The notes beneath the pieces were generated by a model. That model ran no database searches. It had not been told where the DNA came from and saw nothing but the letters and a program-made list of their open reading frames with translations. A program made the translations under genes and the position numbers. DNA of 64,000 bases from Halichondria panicea (Eukaryota > Porifera > Demospongiae > Suberitida > Halichondriidae). Positions 23,891-35,248 of the stretch are shown here, piece by piece; positions within the stretch are counted from its first letter, which is position 1, and each line of letters begins with the position of its first letter. The stretch lies in contig NC_087387.1 in the NCBI RefSeq assembly GCF_963675165.1, forward strand, positions 3,275,501 through 3,339,500, given 5' to 3'.

Positions 23891-24550
23891 TTGCGCTACC
23901 TAGGCATACGCCCTTCTCTACCTGGCACGACACTCCGCTAGCGTTATTTACGACTACGCGGGCTAGACAATTGCTACGAGCGTTAACTAAAGCTTCTTCC
24001 ACCTGAACAGCAGCATCTATGAATGGTTCTACAAGCAGAGTAGCTTCATTTGGGTATTGTCTATCAATTTTCACAGCTACCTCGAGGCTCTGATGAGGCA
24101 ATACATTGATAGATTCAACTAACAGTACTCGTACCATAGGTACTTCTGCTATTGCTGGTTCTGTGCTATCACAGCTACTTATCAACCCCTGAGGGTTTTA
24201 GATTAGCTGCTTAAGCAGTCCTACTTCTGGGTGGTACTTAATAATACCTAACTGTCTGCACACCCCTTCTGACAGGAGCAACTGGTCCTTAGCTGCGGTC
24301 CTCAAATACACAGGGGTACGCATACTTTTTCCTGCATATTCTGTTCATCTTCGGAGTCAGACAGAAGCAAGTCTAATAGGTCGCCCACATCGGGGGTGTC
24401 CCCAGATTCTGAGCCCTCGGCAGTCAGGAGTTTTACAGACCCACTGGGCCTACTATTACTACCCGGTTTCCGGAAGCTAGGTTTACCTCTACCGTTGCTC
24501 ATGTTGGATAGGCGAGGCCACTTTAATAAATGATACAGTGCAACAACCAA
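23875..24550 (-). pseudogene. Gypsy-3 gag-side, protease and protease-RT linker remnant
   Basis: Reading the minus strand: MSNGRGKPSFRKPGSNSRPS and an acidic SDSEDEQ linker (24500-24340), then a protease C-terminal segment LRTAAKDQLLLSEGVCRQLG (about 24305-24245), then VRVLLVESINVLPHQSLEVA (about 24138-24080), typical of the linker before RT. It runs directly into the integrase at about 23880 with RT and RNase H missing. The active-site DSG of the protease is not seen. The gag-side reading frame continues across the foldback element to about 25800. Confidence 0.65.
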
Positions 24551-25756
24551 AGAGAGTAGAACTTTTGATTTTTTATGTTTTTGTGAATATCTTATAAACT
24601 AAATGTGATTGGAACAATTTGATTGCAGGTACTGAAAGTTCAACTCTTGGCGCTTCCATTGGATCACCACCTGTTACATTATATGACATCATCACTCCAA
24701 GATGGCTGCTACAATATGTGTACATTGAAAATATGTTAGGCATGAAACTATCTTATATGTTTGAGTTAAGATCTGAAATTTGTTATGCAAGTACTTCATT
24801 ACCTTGCGCATCTTTTGAGCTCTTACGGAAGTGCAGGCTACTAGTAAGTTCTGAGATATACAAAGTTTTGTAAATTTATAGTGCCAAATGTGTTAGGCAT
24901 TGATTTTTCGAGTTCATGCTAGTTAAGGTCTGATTTTTGGAGAGCATGTACTCCAATAGTATACTTTTCATTTGTACTAACTTACAGGAGCTAGACCAGT
25001 CTCTTCTTTGCTAGAGCGGCCCTTCTTGTCAAAAATGGTGATTTTAGCTGATTTTCTTGGTTTCTGTTGCGTAGTAGTGTAAATTGCCACGCCCCTGTGA
25101 CACATTATGACTGATTAACTGGGTGTAGTTGCAGGTTAGACATCACATGAGCTTGGATGTAGCAAATAAAGACAAGATGATTTGTGATGTCACAAATCAA
25201 TGAATAATTATCATTGTTTACGTCAGCAAAAATGGGCAAAATGGAGCAAAATCACCATTTTTGACAAGAAGGGCCGCTCGAGCCAAGACAGAACTCTTTC
25301 AGCTACTGTGAGTTAGTACACACGAAAAGTATACTATTGGAGTACATGCTCTCCAAAAATCAGACCTTAACTAGCATGAACTCGAAAAATCAATGCCTAA
25401 CACATTTGGCACTATAAATTTACAAAACTTTGTATATCTCAGAAGTTACTAGTAGCCTGCACTTCCGTAAGAGCTCAAAAGATGCGCAAGGTAATGAAGT
25501 ACTTGCATAACAAATTTCAGATCTTAACTCAAACATATAAGATAGTTTCATGCCTAACATATTTTCAATGTACACATATTGTAGCAGCCATCTTGGAGTG
25601 ATGATGTCATATGATGTAACAGGTGGTGGTCCAATGGAAGCGCCAAGAGTTGAACTTTCAGTACCTGCACTCAAATTGTTCCAATCACATTTAGTTAGCA
25701 GATATTCACAAAAACGTAAAAAATCAAAAGTTCTACTCTCTTTGGTTGTTGCACTG
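24536..25756. mobile_element. 1,221-bp Tc1/mariner-like foldback element with TA flanks
   Basis: Ends are CAGTGCAACAACCAAAGAG and its reverse complement, flanked by TA (24534-24535 and 25757-25758). The arms are about 450 bp, nearly identical and inverted, so each shows the same apparent peptide (from GTESSTLGASIG) on opposite strands; these are not genes. The centre, near 25010-25280, has GAAGGGCCGCTC and GATGTCACAAATCA blocks also found in the related 746-bp element. The Gypsy-3 frame reads through if one TA is kept. Confidence 0.8.
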
Positions 25757-25883
25757 TATTCATTGCTGATATTCAAGATACTATTGCGTAACTCCTTCAA
25801 GGAGCGCTCGACTAAAAAAGGACCACCCCCACTGATTAATTAGTGGGTGGGGCTTCATTTAAGCCTCGTGTTGTATGCACAAA

Positions 25884-26290
25884 TCATAAGGTAAGCCAGA
25901 GTTGGAGTTGATACTTTCCACGTAGTCGGCCGACTACGGCACGTTCTACTTCTTGCTCTTCCTCTTCACATACTTCTTTCAATAAGTCAGGTAGTTCGTT
26001 TTGCACAGCCTCACTGGCGTTAGTGTAAAACTTGTCTGGTGGTGATCCAAGACCGGCTTGAGCATTGAGCGACGAATTACGAATTGCATCCACTTTGCAT
26101 TGCACTTTTACCAACTGCAGAAAGGAGCACACAATTCCAATTCAGATTCAGATCACTTTTCAATAAGCATGTCCACTTTTTCCTTGAAGTCACAATCGTC
26201 ACTCGCATCAACAAATTACCAAACACATCTTACCAAACACATCATCCAGTATGATCTCTCTGACTTTTTGTGGAACACCACATCTCGATA
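25884..26290 (-). pseudogene. Transposase-like C-terminal fragment
   Basis: The minus-strand pieces read DFKEKVDMLIES, then KVQCKVDAIRNSSLNAQAGL, GSPPDKFYTNASEAVQNELP and EEEEQEVERAVVGR, with frame changes and an internal loss after the TNASE motif. The GLGSPP-x-x-x-TNASES pattern is found near the C-terminus of Mutator-like transposases in marine invertebrates. The call rests on that motif only. The downstream catalytic part is not visible here. Confidence 0.35.
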
Positions 26291-26507
26291 GCTCCTCTTT
26301 GATAGTACGACGAACATGGTGATTTCGCGAAGTTTAACCAGCTCTTTTTTCTGACCAACTAGAGGCGACGCAAAAAAGAGATACGTTTCTTGTAGTGTAT
26401 TAGAATTGGACCAATCAAAGTTTCTAGTAGCAAACTAGTGCAGGTATACATGGTATATGCATATCTGGTATATGCAACTTACATCTGTTTGGGAATTAGA
26501 CTTATCC

Positions 26508-26882
26508 TCAAGTGGTGTCGTATCCAAATTCCTCTGAATCGGACATATGTATACATATGTATACCTTTGACCTTCCAACACGTTCTTGTGTGGCCTTCAG
26601 AGCATTTGAAGAGATACACTCTAATTCTCGGCAGCATCGCATTAGCTCATACCCTCCACCCTCAGAGAGCTTGGGGAAATGGTCAACCAGTATCTCCTTA
26701 TACTCATCGGCGCTGCATTCCATGTCAGTAAAAGTGATTTTCTGTTCCCCTAATCCACCATCCAAAAGCGCTTCACGCTCCCACATAGTCCCTGGAATTT
26801 TGGACTGGTCACTTCTAGCAAGACAATAGAATGCATGTGTCCAGCATGTGCTTGCTTTTTGCTTCTTTTTGCCAGAGCCCAC
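26508..26882 (-). pseudogene. Paralogue of the HECT gene's N-terminal domain
   Basis: A 124-codon minus-strand frame reads a basic KKKQK start, then CWTHAFYCLA, a GLGEQKITF motif, HFPKLSEGGGYELMRC and RSKVYI near the end. The same order (WTH-x-F-x-CL, LGEKK, FPLL-x-GGF, A-RVYI) is found in exon 2 of the HECT ligase gene at 37317-37773. No finger or HECT exons follow downstream on the minus strand; instead the transposase-like fragment lies there. It may be a truncated relic of a second HECT-type gene or a different user of the same domain. Confidence 0.5.
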
Positions 26883-27334
26883 AGAAAATAATTTACGCTT
26901 CTTGCCAGCGTTTTAAGGTGCAAAATTGAATTTTTGCTCTTGGCCTATCTCTTCCTTCACATTCTTTAGAGTTTTGAGAGCCTTTTTCTGTAGGTCTCCT
27001 ATGACGTCATCTATATAATTAATTATAGGGACGATTTAGCAAGGTAGTTTAGGCTAAAGTCTAGTCTATGGGAAACAGGTATTTGGTTGGTTTTATACGT
27101 TACAATACTCCTTGAAGTAGAAGTCTGCCCTACTGGATGATGATGGATTGCTCTGTAGAGAACTAAGGAGCTTAACAGCCTCCGCAACTTTATCGAGATC
27201 TTGTTTAGAGGTAGACATGAGGTAGGTACCAAACAGTAAGTATTTACTCTGATTTGACCCTTGCACTTTGAACCTTTTACTCTAAATAAAGTCCTTGCAC
27301 TTTAACCTTTTGCTCTAAATAAAGTGTGTGTTCC

Positions 27335-27680
27335 CTGAGCGCGTTATCTAACCGTGTATTGCTTGAGCGCGTCTTCTGAGCGCGTCTTCTGAGCGCGTTG
27401 CCTGAGCGCGTTCAGAACGCGTCTTCTGAACGTGTGTTGCCTCAGCACGTTTACTGAGCGCGTCTTCTGAGCGGGTTTCCTGAGCACGTTTTCTGAGTGC
27501 GTTGCCTGAGCGCGTCTTCTGAACGTGTGTTGCCTCAGCACGTTTACTGCCTCAGCACGTTTACTGAGCGCGTCTTCTGAGCGTGTGTTGCCTTAGCACG
27601 TTGCCTGAGCGCGTCTTCTGAGCGTGTGTTGCCTGAGCGCGTTGCCTGAGCGTGTCTTCTAACCGTGTGTTGACATGAGT
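27335..27680. repeat. Minisatellite, 13-15 bp unit
   Basis: Consensus units are TGAGCGCGTCTTC and TGAGCGCGTTGCC, with longer TGAACGTGTGTTGCC variants and CTCAGCACGTTTAC. About 24 units alternate, giving higher-order groupings. The array lacks stops in one minus-strand frame, giving a spurious open frame. CpG-rich compared with the surroundings. Confidence 0.9.
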
Positions 27681-27699
27681 TTATATTCCCTTATTTTTG

Positions 27700-29125
27700 A
27701 CCCAAATGGCCCTCCATACAGGCAAGGCTATTACATTTTCCATATGAACAACGAGCAAGTGTGAGATTGCATCGCCACGAAATCCACAACACAACCTCCA
27801 CAACATGGAATTGAATTTTGATGGAGCGTGGCGGTGGATTAAGACGAGAGCTGCTTCTGGAGCAACTGCTTCTGGAGTTGCATACTGGACTGAATATGGC
27901 GCTTTAATAGATGGTGCCCTGGACCATGTGCCAACATTGGGAGATTTATTTGTTACGTTATGACTGTCCATTGTTTCAGTAAAGACTATAATTTGTGGAC
28001 AAAGTGTGGACAAAGTGTGATTTGTGATGAAGAGCTCCGGAAGTCTTTTCCAGATTTATTGACCCGTTCGAAGTGCAAGCAGTAAAAGCTCCTAATGAAG
28101 AGGCTCTAGTAGGTTCAATGCTTTGCATGTACTTGCCCTTCTACCTTTGTGTGAGGAGTTGTTGATCATTTGTACGATGCCGTCTGTCCCTCGTGTTTTG
28201 AGGAGCCTACCATTACCAAGTTACGAGAAGATGCCCCCTGAAATGCTTGCCCATTCACAAGCAGGTTTTTCTCGTAGGCCTACGTCAAACACTTGCTCAA
28301 CTGTGCTTTATCACATATGAGTCTCACCTTACCATGTGCAAAGGGGTTAAAGGTTAAATTAATTCAGCATAAGTCAGGTATAAGTCAGTAAGTCAGCATT
28401 CTTCACTTGTGTATAAGTCAGCACACTAGTCAGCAGCATACTTGTGTATAAGTCAGCTGCATATCGTGTGGATCGTGTGGTGGTGGAAATATCCCACCAA
28501 AATTATGCCGTCCCACTGTGCCGAAATCGTCATTGCATGCAAGTTTATATTTATACTACATGCTGCATGTGTTCGTGTTCATGCCTCATCAAGCGAACAG
28601 TACCCTCGCGAAAATAAGCCCATCCCCTCTTTTGCTTCAAAGTTCTTGCACGAGGGTATTTGTATTTTCACTTGATTATAAGCCCACCCAGAATAAGAAC
28701 TGAATGCCACATGTTTACTATTAATTTTAGTGAAGAAAGGAAGTTTTAGGTAGTAGCTAGTAACTCCTTGCTGGACCAAGATCAGACATTATAACTTTCT
28801 CTTTCTCTGTATGGATCTGTTTGCCCCTGAAGATGTATATGCGTAGTCCTATATGCTGAGAAAGGAAACACAAAGTCTAAGAAAGTTATTACATAGGCTA
28901 ATTTTGCAGGTTACCTTGCCTTGGTTTTCTGAAACAGTATGACCTACCATCCTTCGAGAAGTTTCTGCTACATCTAACATCAACAGCAACAAATAGAGTC
29001 AGACTCAGAGTCCACTTCTTCATGTTCATTCTCTTTAATCATACTCATGCATTAGTCATACTCATGCATTAGTTTATAACTTGTCAATAAAAATAATGTT
29101 CATACTATGTATTAAAATGAAAGTA
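27700..29125. other. Stretch without recognised gene
   Basis: Plus-strand frames near 27820-28260 give short protein-like pieces such as VVDHLYDAVCPSCFEEPT around 28150-28200, in several frames, which may be a decayed exon of unknown type. Repeated GTATAAGTCAG words occur at 28370-28455. Nothing firm. Confidence 0.4.
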
Positions 29126-29129
29126 TTAA

Positions 29130-30024
29130 CCCTTTCCCCGTTGAAGCCGTCATATGACGGCCACTCTAGTGGTCATTTTCAAAAATTTGTTGTGCCCGCT
29201 GTGTTGGAGCTATGCACACGCTGTAGGTACCAGCACATGCGCATTGAGCTGCTCTTTCATGTGGTATATTTAATATCTTGCCTTGAGGTACGCTTTGCAC
29301 AGTACTGCTCAAAGAAAAGTGACCACATGTGACTAATCGATAATGGCTTCGAGATCTTCTTAGTACAACCTCAGTGAGGTTCTAGGGCAGCTAGACAGTG
29401 AGGAGAACGATGCTTATGGCCTTGTTGAGTGAGAGGACAGTGACTGGGATCATAGCTAGATAAGAAACTACCTCAAGCTAGAAAATATAGAGCCTGAGGA
29501 ACCTGATGAAGAAGCTCTTGGGATGGACTGAGTTCCTGGATCTGGTAAGTCTAGAGTAGCATATGTAGTCTCAATAGCTTCAGTATAACTGTTTAGGCTA
29601 GTTAGTATACAGTAGTGGGCATCATGAGCCACCATTGAACTTGTAAACTTGTGTGTAGGCGAAGAAAACATTTCCCGGGAAAATGGCGTCTGCCGATGTG
29701 ACCTCACAGACAAGTTTCTGCTGATCCTGCTTGAACCATGTCTCCGTGAGAACATTGAGAACACTTATTCAGTGTCTTTAGTCACTTTGTGCCTTCATAC
29801 AATATTGTTTGTGTACATAATTGTAAATGTTTGTAAACAATCGCTAATTAGGGGGGTGGTCAGTTGCTAGGTAACGATGATGGTGTCAAGATACCTCTGG
29901 GGTCTGCGCTACCTGTAGGAAATAGTTACAAGTCATTTCAATGTATGGTTCATGATATATGAATTTTTAAAGAAAAACTGTATTTATTCTGTATTTTCTT
30001 TTTTTAATTAAAACGGGGAAAGGG
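29130..30024. mobile_element. piggyBac-like element, copy A
   Basis: Ends are CCCTTTCCCCG and CGGGGAAAGGG, flanked by TTAA on both sides (29126-29129, 30025-30028), the target of piggyBac transposons. Next to the left end is a 16-bp palindrome GCCGTCATATGACGGC. A coding relic reads from 29343 (MASRSS, stop, NLSEVLGQLDSEENDAYGL, ... EPEEPDEEALGMD), an acidic N-terminus like that of piggyBac transposases, ending at a GTAAGT donor near 29545. The catalytic core is missing, so it is a deletion derivative. Opposite orientation to copies B, C and D. Confidence 0.8.
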
Positions 30025-30028
30025 TTAA

Positions 30029-31169
30029 AATGAAAATACAATAAGAATTGGCATAGAGCAAAGTGTACAATTGGCTCTGGTTTGTGAGATTACTGGTGTA
30101 TAAAACTATAGGCATCCTAATTCAATCCCTATCACTAAGGCCCTCCAATTCAATTCTCTTGGGCAAGTTGGCATGGAACTAGGAGTGGCACAGGCTTCAG
30201 GTAATGTGTTTGATAGTTGTGATACTCAGTCATGCAATCTGTTAGACATTGCAGACTTATTATTATTAGTATTGTGCAGTTTTTGTGGCTTTGGATTAGC
30301 ACCCAAGAGGTCATGCTTCAATTAACACTAAGATAGCAAGGTAATTGACCTTTTGGCAGTAGTAAAATTCTATTTTGGCTTGTATGTACTAGTGTAGGAT
30401 TCTGTTCCAAATGAAAAGCAGCCCAAGCTTTGTGGCTATGTCAAGGTGTTGTGTTTTCTGCTTAGGCATAATGAAGGGTACTGTTTCTTGCTTCTTGCTA
30501 TTCAATTATCAGTGCCTAGATATTGTGCAAGTTGGCTTCCATTTACTATTCCGCCTAGATGCCTCTGTATATACCCCAAAGGTTATTGTAATAATTATAT
30601 CATCGTGTTGATTCTCTATAGCATTTGTTCTGTGCATTTGTTTTGCTGACCAGTGTGCATGGGATTATTATCTTATTGTCTTGCTTAGGCTTGTTAGGGC
30701 TAAGGTAATTAAGGTAATTGTCTAGTCTTGTTTCGTTCCCAATTGTGTAAATGTAATTGATTTGTGTGATTGATTATATATTATGGACACTATGGACACC
30801 AATGGACACCAATTCCCTAAGGTAATGTGCAGTTACTTCATTAGTATGTGTCAGTAACACTGTGGTTACATTACCCACAAAAGGGTGGTAATCCTACCCA
30901 ATGGTGTGAGGTCAGTTTGTTCCTTAGGCACCTCTAGGCACCTCTGCCCACAACATCGTTTTGGTACCATATTGGCTTGCCACAAACGAGCAAAAAGTAT
31001 AGTATTGTGCAGCTGACGCTTTGAAGCGTCAACTGCGGTTACCAGCTATTCCCGTATTGACGCTTGAAAGCGTCAACCGCGCAGGTTGAGTAGGTCGGGT
31101 AAACGAAAACCAAATTTGAAGCCATACGTTCATCCATACGTTTCCCCATCAGATAAAATGTAAGATACT
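30029..31169. other. Gene-free stretch
   Basis: No family signature on either strand. Near 31011-31085 two short hairpins built on TTGACGC/GCGTCAA lie side by side. Confidence 0.5.
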
Positions 31170-32640
31170 TATTGTCATGGGTGCATGGAAAAGAAGGAAA
31201 CAGAAAAAGGAAACGGAAGACGGAAACGGAAAACGGAAATGAAAAAAAAATTTTTCCTTTTCCTAAAAAAATCATCAATCAAAATTGTACCAGCGCGTGT
31301 ATAATAAGACCTGTGCAATCCTTGGTATGGAAGGTACTAGTCCCATGCATACTATACAGTCAGTAATAATTATTATTTATGATTTTGATCATTGTGAGAT
31401 CATAATGCATAGCATAGTTTGAAAGGAAGTATTATTATTATTATTCTGTATGACAAGTATACGACAACAACAAACAACACAAAGTAGTAGTCAAATTAAA
31501 CCTCCAAAAACACTTCTAAGCTCAGTGTTATGACACTCTGGAGGGCTCTCTAAAATAAGATCCTCCTGTGAGCCTAGCTTTTAGTATTCAAATCTCTTCA
31601 TGTGACATTGTTAAATTGTACCTCGTAAAATCCACCGTTACCATATTTTTTTGTTTTGCTTTAATATAATAAATGAGCAAGGGAGTCCAAACTGCCTATG
31701 AATAAAATAAATAAATGAACATGAAAGCAAGAGAGTCACTATAATTATGTGGGACAAGTCCAAATCGCAAGAATGAATAAATGAAATGAGAACGAACATG
31801 AAAGAAAGTGAGTCACTTAGAGAACAAAGTCACTTAGAGAAACAAGTCCAAATTCGGTGTTAAGATGGCTTACATGGGTAACGTTGAGGTTTTGCCTGAC
31901 ATCGTCTCTTATATACAAGCATTTCCGAAGAGCTGAAATGAACACTGCATTGCTTCCACACCAACAGGCTGTGTATAGTGGCAACAACATTTTGATCAAG
32001 CTCAGGGTCCAACAACGTTTCAATTATCGCAGTTGTGGTCAAATGTTTCTTTTGCTGAGAAAAAAAGCTCAATCATCTTGGGCCTTTGTTCAACTCGTTC
32101 CCTAAAGGTGCAAGAGATTACATTATTATATACAGTTGATTGACGCCGTACAAAAGCAACTTACTTCTTTATTGGGGATTGGGGATTGGGGATTGGACAT
32201 CACAACACAAAAATGATCCATTATAATTATCATCACTACTACATAAAGTATGAGTCCAGTAAGACAAAGTATAATTATTAGCTACATAATTATATAAACG
32301 CAAGGGCATGCTACCATGCATGGTCTTAGCCTCTGTACACAAGCTTACCTTTCTCCACTTTCGCTAATACAGAGAGAGAGCTATGTCTATACATATTTTA
32401 GTTGGTAAGCATGCTACCACTGGCCAACATCTTCAGAATCTTCACTACTGACTAGTATGGGACTATACCAAGGATTGCACAGGATAAAAGCCTTATTTAT
32501 ACACGCGCTCGGTTGGCACACGTTATTAAAAAAAAAAAAATCATTTCCGTTTTCTGTTTCCGCCGTCCGTTTCTGCTTTCTGCCTTCCGTTTCCGTTTTC
32601 CTTTTCCATGCACCCCAGTGTCATCAATTCTTTGATATTA
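31170..32640. repeat. Purine-rich inverted-repeat (foldback) element
   Basis: The left arm at about 31175-31360 has GGTGCATGGAAAAG, a GGAAACGGAA-rich tract, a poly-A or poly-T break, CGCGTGTATAA, then TGCAATCCTTGGTAT and ACTAGTCCCAT. The right arm at about 32440-32615 has the same blocks inverted, in reverse order. The interior (about 1.1 kb) shows no recognised gene. The 13-base poly-A at about 32527 is inside the right arm. Confidence 0.65.
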
Positions 32641-32821
32641 CTCAGTGGCTTGAAAATGATTTTTTAGCCTACTTTCAAGAGTACTTTCATGAGTGGGAGG
32701 ACCACCAAATGAAAAGAACAAAATGAAACACTGGTAATTAAACACTGGTAATTAAGGCAGTCACTCACACACACTCACTCACACACACTCCTCACACTGA
32801 TAAGTTTTTATTTATTTATGT

Positions 32822-32857
32822 AGTCAAGTCTTTTGTGGACAACAAGTACGTGAGACG
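32822..32857 (+). pseudogene. Gypsy RT fragment left of the integrase/HECT transposon
   Basis: A short coding piece (VDNKYVRR) in the RT region that continues in frame at 38444 after the transposon. It ends with the target word gagacg at 32852-32857. Confidence 0.55.
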
Positions 32858-33110
32858 TATGGGGTGTTATCTGTGTCAAAATTACTATGCCAGTGTGCAT
32901 ATGCCGGTGTTCAATGTGCATATGCCGGTGTGCAATGTGCATATGCCGGTGTGCAATGTGCATATGTCAACATGCATGTGCATATGCCAGTGTGCAATGT
33001 GCATATGTCAACATGCATATGCATATGCCAGTGTGCAATCAATGTGTGCTGCACATTTATATAATTATGTCAGTGTCCAATGTGTATATGTCAGCATGTG
33101 AATTTACATG
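32858..33110 (+). repeat. Left TIR with 21-bp subrepeats
   Basis: After the 30-bp terminal block, a unit close to GTGCATATGCCAGTGTGCAAT repeats about six times with variants carrying GTCAACATGCAT. The inverted partner is at 38100-38443. Stop-free frames across it give meaningless Cys-rich peptides. It may hold transposase binding sites and the promoter of the transposase gene (inference). Confidence 0.85.
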
Positions 33111-33213
33111 CATGTATCTATGATGTATGACATCGCAAGTTCACGATACGTACATGTCATGCGGAGGTCAAAGGTGAACATGCTAGGTGTGCTCTAAATG
33201 CAAAGCCCACCAA

Positions 33214-35026
33214 ATGGAAGGAGTTGTAGCTTCACTTGCGAATAGGCTTGATGCACTTGTTGTTAGTATACAGCATGTTGATGTAGATGACACTGACGAG
33301 TTAGAAAACTTTTGTGTTCGCCTGGAATCACTATATGCTGACTTGATCGAAACTGATTTAAGTTTTGGTGGTCTAATTCCTTCTCAAGTAATACAAAATG
33401 TATTTGAGTGCTGGAAGCAATTTCAAGATGTTGAAGTATCCATACCAGGCCGGCCTGCATTCGAAATTTCCCCTAGTGCACTTGAGAGTCTCATGGACCT
33501 CCAGTTCACGTCTCAAGACATTGCCACAATTCTTGGTGTGTCTAGAAGTACTGTTTGTAGGCGAATGAGGCAGTATGGCCTCTCATATGAAACTAACTAT
33601 TGCTGTATCAGCGACCAAAACCTCGATGAGATTGTGACAACAATATCTGCACAACATCCAGGATGTGGTAGCAAAATGATGAACGGTCACCTTCGGGCAC
33701 AGGGAATAATTACTCAACAAATTCGAATAAGAGAATCTCTACGACGGACTGATCCTGAGGGTATAGCTAGTAGGCTTCATACCAGTGTACGTCGACGAGT
33801 CTACAACGTTCCTGCACCCCAATATTTATGGCACATAGATGGAAACCATAAATTAGTAAGGTATGATGCTTTTTTATGTAGCCTATAATAGGTATGGCCG
33901 CCTATTTAAGTATGTGTGCACAATACATAATTATGTGGCCACTAAGTTTTCTGTATAATTATATACATGCATGCAGCTGTATAAACCAGTTTTTTTTAAC
34001 CCAGATGGAGATTTGTGGTGCATGGTGGAATAGATGGTTATTCAAGGTTGCCTGTGTTTTTGAATTGTTCTACTACCAACACTTCCGAATTGGTTTTTCA
34101 GTATTTCCTTGAAGCAGTTAACACGTACGGATGTCCACTACGAGTGAGATCAGATATGGGAGGAGAAAATATTAAGGTAGCCGAATACATGTGGTCTCGC
34201 CAGCACACTGGATTAGGTGAAGGTATGATTATGGGTCGATCGGTTCATAACCAAAGAATCGAGAGACTTTGGAGAGACGTGTATCAAGGTTGTCTTGGTC
34301 TATACTACAACATCTTCTCTTATCTCGAAACGTGTGGACATCTTGATCCATGCAACGAGCTTCATTTACTTGTTCTCCACTATGTCTATAAACCGAGAAT
34401 TCAACAGAGCCTGGACAGTTTTAGATATGCTTATGCTCACCACCCACTGAGCTCCTGTGGGAATCGAAGTCCGATACAATTGTTTGTTTCTGGTGCTATT
34501 CGCTGTGCACAGATACACCAACAAAACTATGTAAGTTTTAAGTGAACTTTGTGATTTATTTAGGGCAAATAGGCGAAATAAAAAATTGGGGGGAGGGGGG
34601 GTGCGTACATATGCACAAGGTGCATTGCAAACTATACAACTATACAAACTATAGGAGGATCGGGGTCCGGGACATATATTCCTTCCCAGAACATTTTTAG
34701 CTCAGCTTGTATAAATAATTATAATTATGTCCATACTACTACTGTCAAAAATCAAATTCCCCTCAATGATGTAATCACTTAGTTGTTGGTGCTTGTTCTA
34801 ATACGTTGTTTTTCTATAGGGGTCTGTATCTGTAAGTGATGGAATCGACCTCAGTGCTCCACTACCGTACTCGCTTGATGACCACACTGTAGTTGTACCA
34901 CAGGTGACAATGCCAAACCCTGAACTATGCTTACAACAATTACGTCGGTGCAATATTGATCCTACTGGAGATGATTCCAACTATGGTATAAATTTGTATC
35001 GACAAGCTATTGATATACTAGTTTGA
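33214..35026 (+). CDS. DD35E integrase-type transposase, three exons, 459 residues
   Basis: Exons 33214-33860, 34005-34530 and 34820-35026 join with GT..AG introns (144 and 289 bp) into 1,380 nt without stops. The start is ATG 33214 (MEGVVASLANRLDALV); an upstream ATG at 33179 stops after five codons. A helix-turn-helix lies at about residues 95-125 (TSQDIATILGVSRSTVCRRM). The integrase core has LWHIDGNHK (Asp 209), VRSDMGGEN (Asp 266) and HNQRIERLW (Glu 302), with 35 residues between the last two. A C-terminal domain ends NYGINLYRQAIDIL. This is the metazoan integrase-core family found in cnidarians, sponges and fish, often annotated as uncharacterised. It should bind the TIRs and catalyse transposition in the nucleus. 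All three acidic residues are kept and the frame is whole, so it may be active. Confidence 0.87.
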
Positions 35027-35039
35027 GATTGTTTATTTT

Positions 35040-35240
35040 ATTTTTATAATCAATGAATGAAAAAACAAAAGTGGTTCTGCAATCAAAATGAAGTGGCTCT
35101 CACAGTGATTAAAATACGTGATTGCAACCAATGAAAAAGAAAAAAACAAAAGTGGTTCTGCAATCAAAATGAAGTGGTTCTCACAGTGATTAAAATACGT
35201 GATTGCAACCAAATGAAAAACAGAAGTGGTTCCTTCAACT
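35040..35240. repeat. Two-copy 86-bp tandem repeat between the convergent genes
   Basis: A unit containing AAAAGTGGTTCTGCAATCAA, then GAAGTGG(C/T)TCTCACAGTG and TACGTGATTGCAACCAA occurs twice, with the start of a third copy at about 35215. It fills the 222-bp space between the two stop codons and so forms the 3' ends of both transcripts. It may carry the poly(A) and termination signals for both genes (inference). Confidence 0.8.
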
Positions 35241-35248
35241 ATGAACAG

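Noticed and set aside
24619-25800. Two nearly identical short proteins on opposite strands
   Set aside because: They are the inverted arms of one foldback element; no start, splice or family support.
27335-27680. Array that at first glance resembles CRISPR repeats
   Set aside because: Units are 13-15 bp without spacers, in a eukaryotic context; it is a minisatellite.
32835-33123. Overlapping Cys-rich open frames in all three plus frames, resembling small disulfide-rich peptides
   Set aside because: They are produced by the 21-bp TIR repeat, which lacks stops in several frames; the same pattern appears on the opposite TIR at 38071-38539.
33179-33196. Upstream ATG as start of the transposase
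   Set aside because: It meets a stop after five codons and is out of frame; ATG 33214 opens the full protein.
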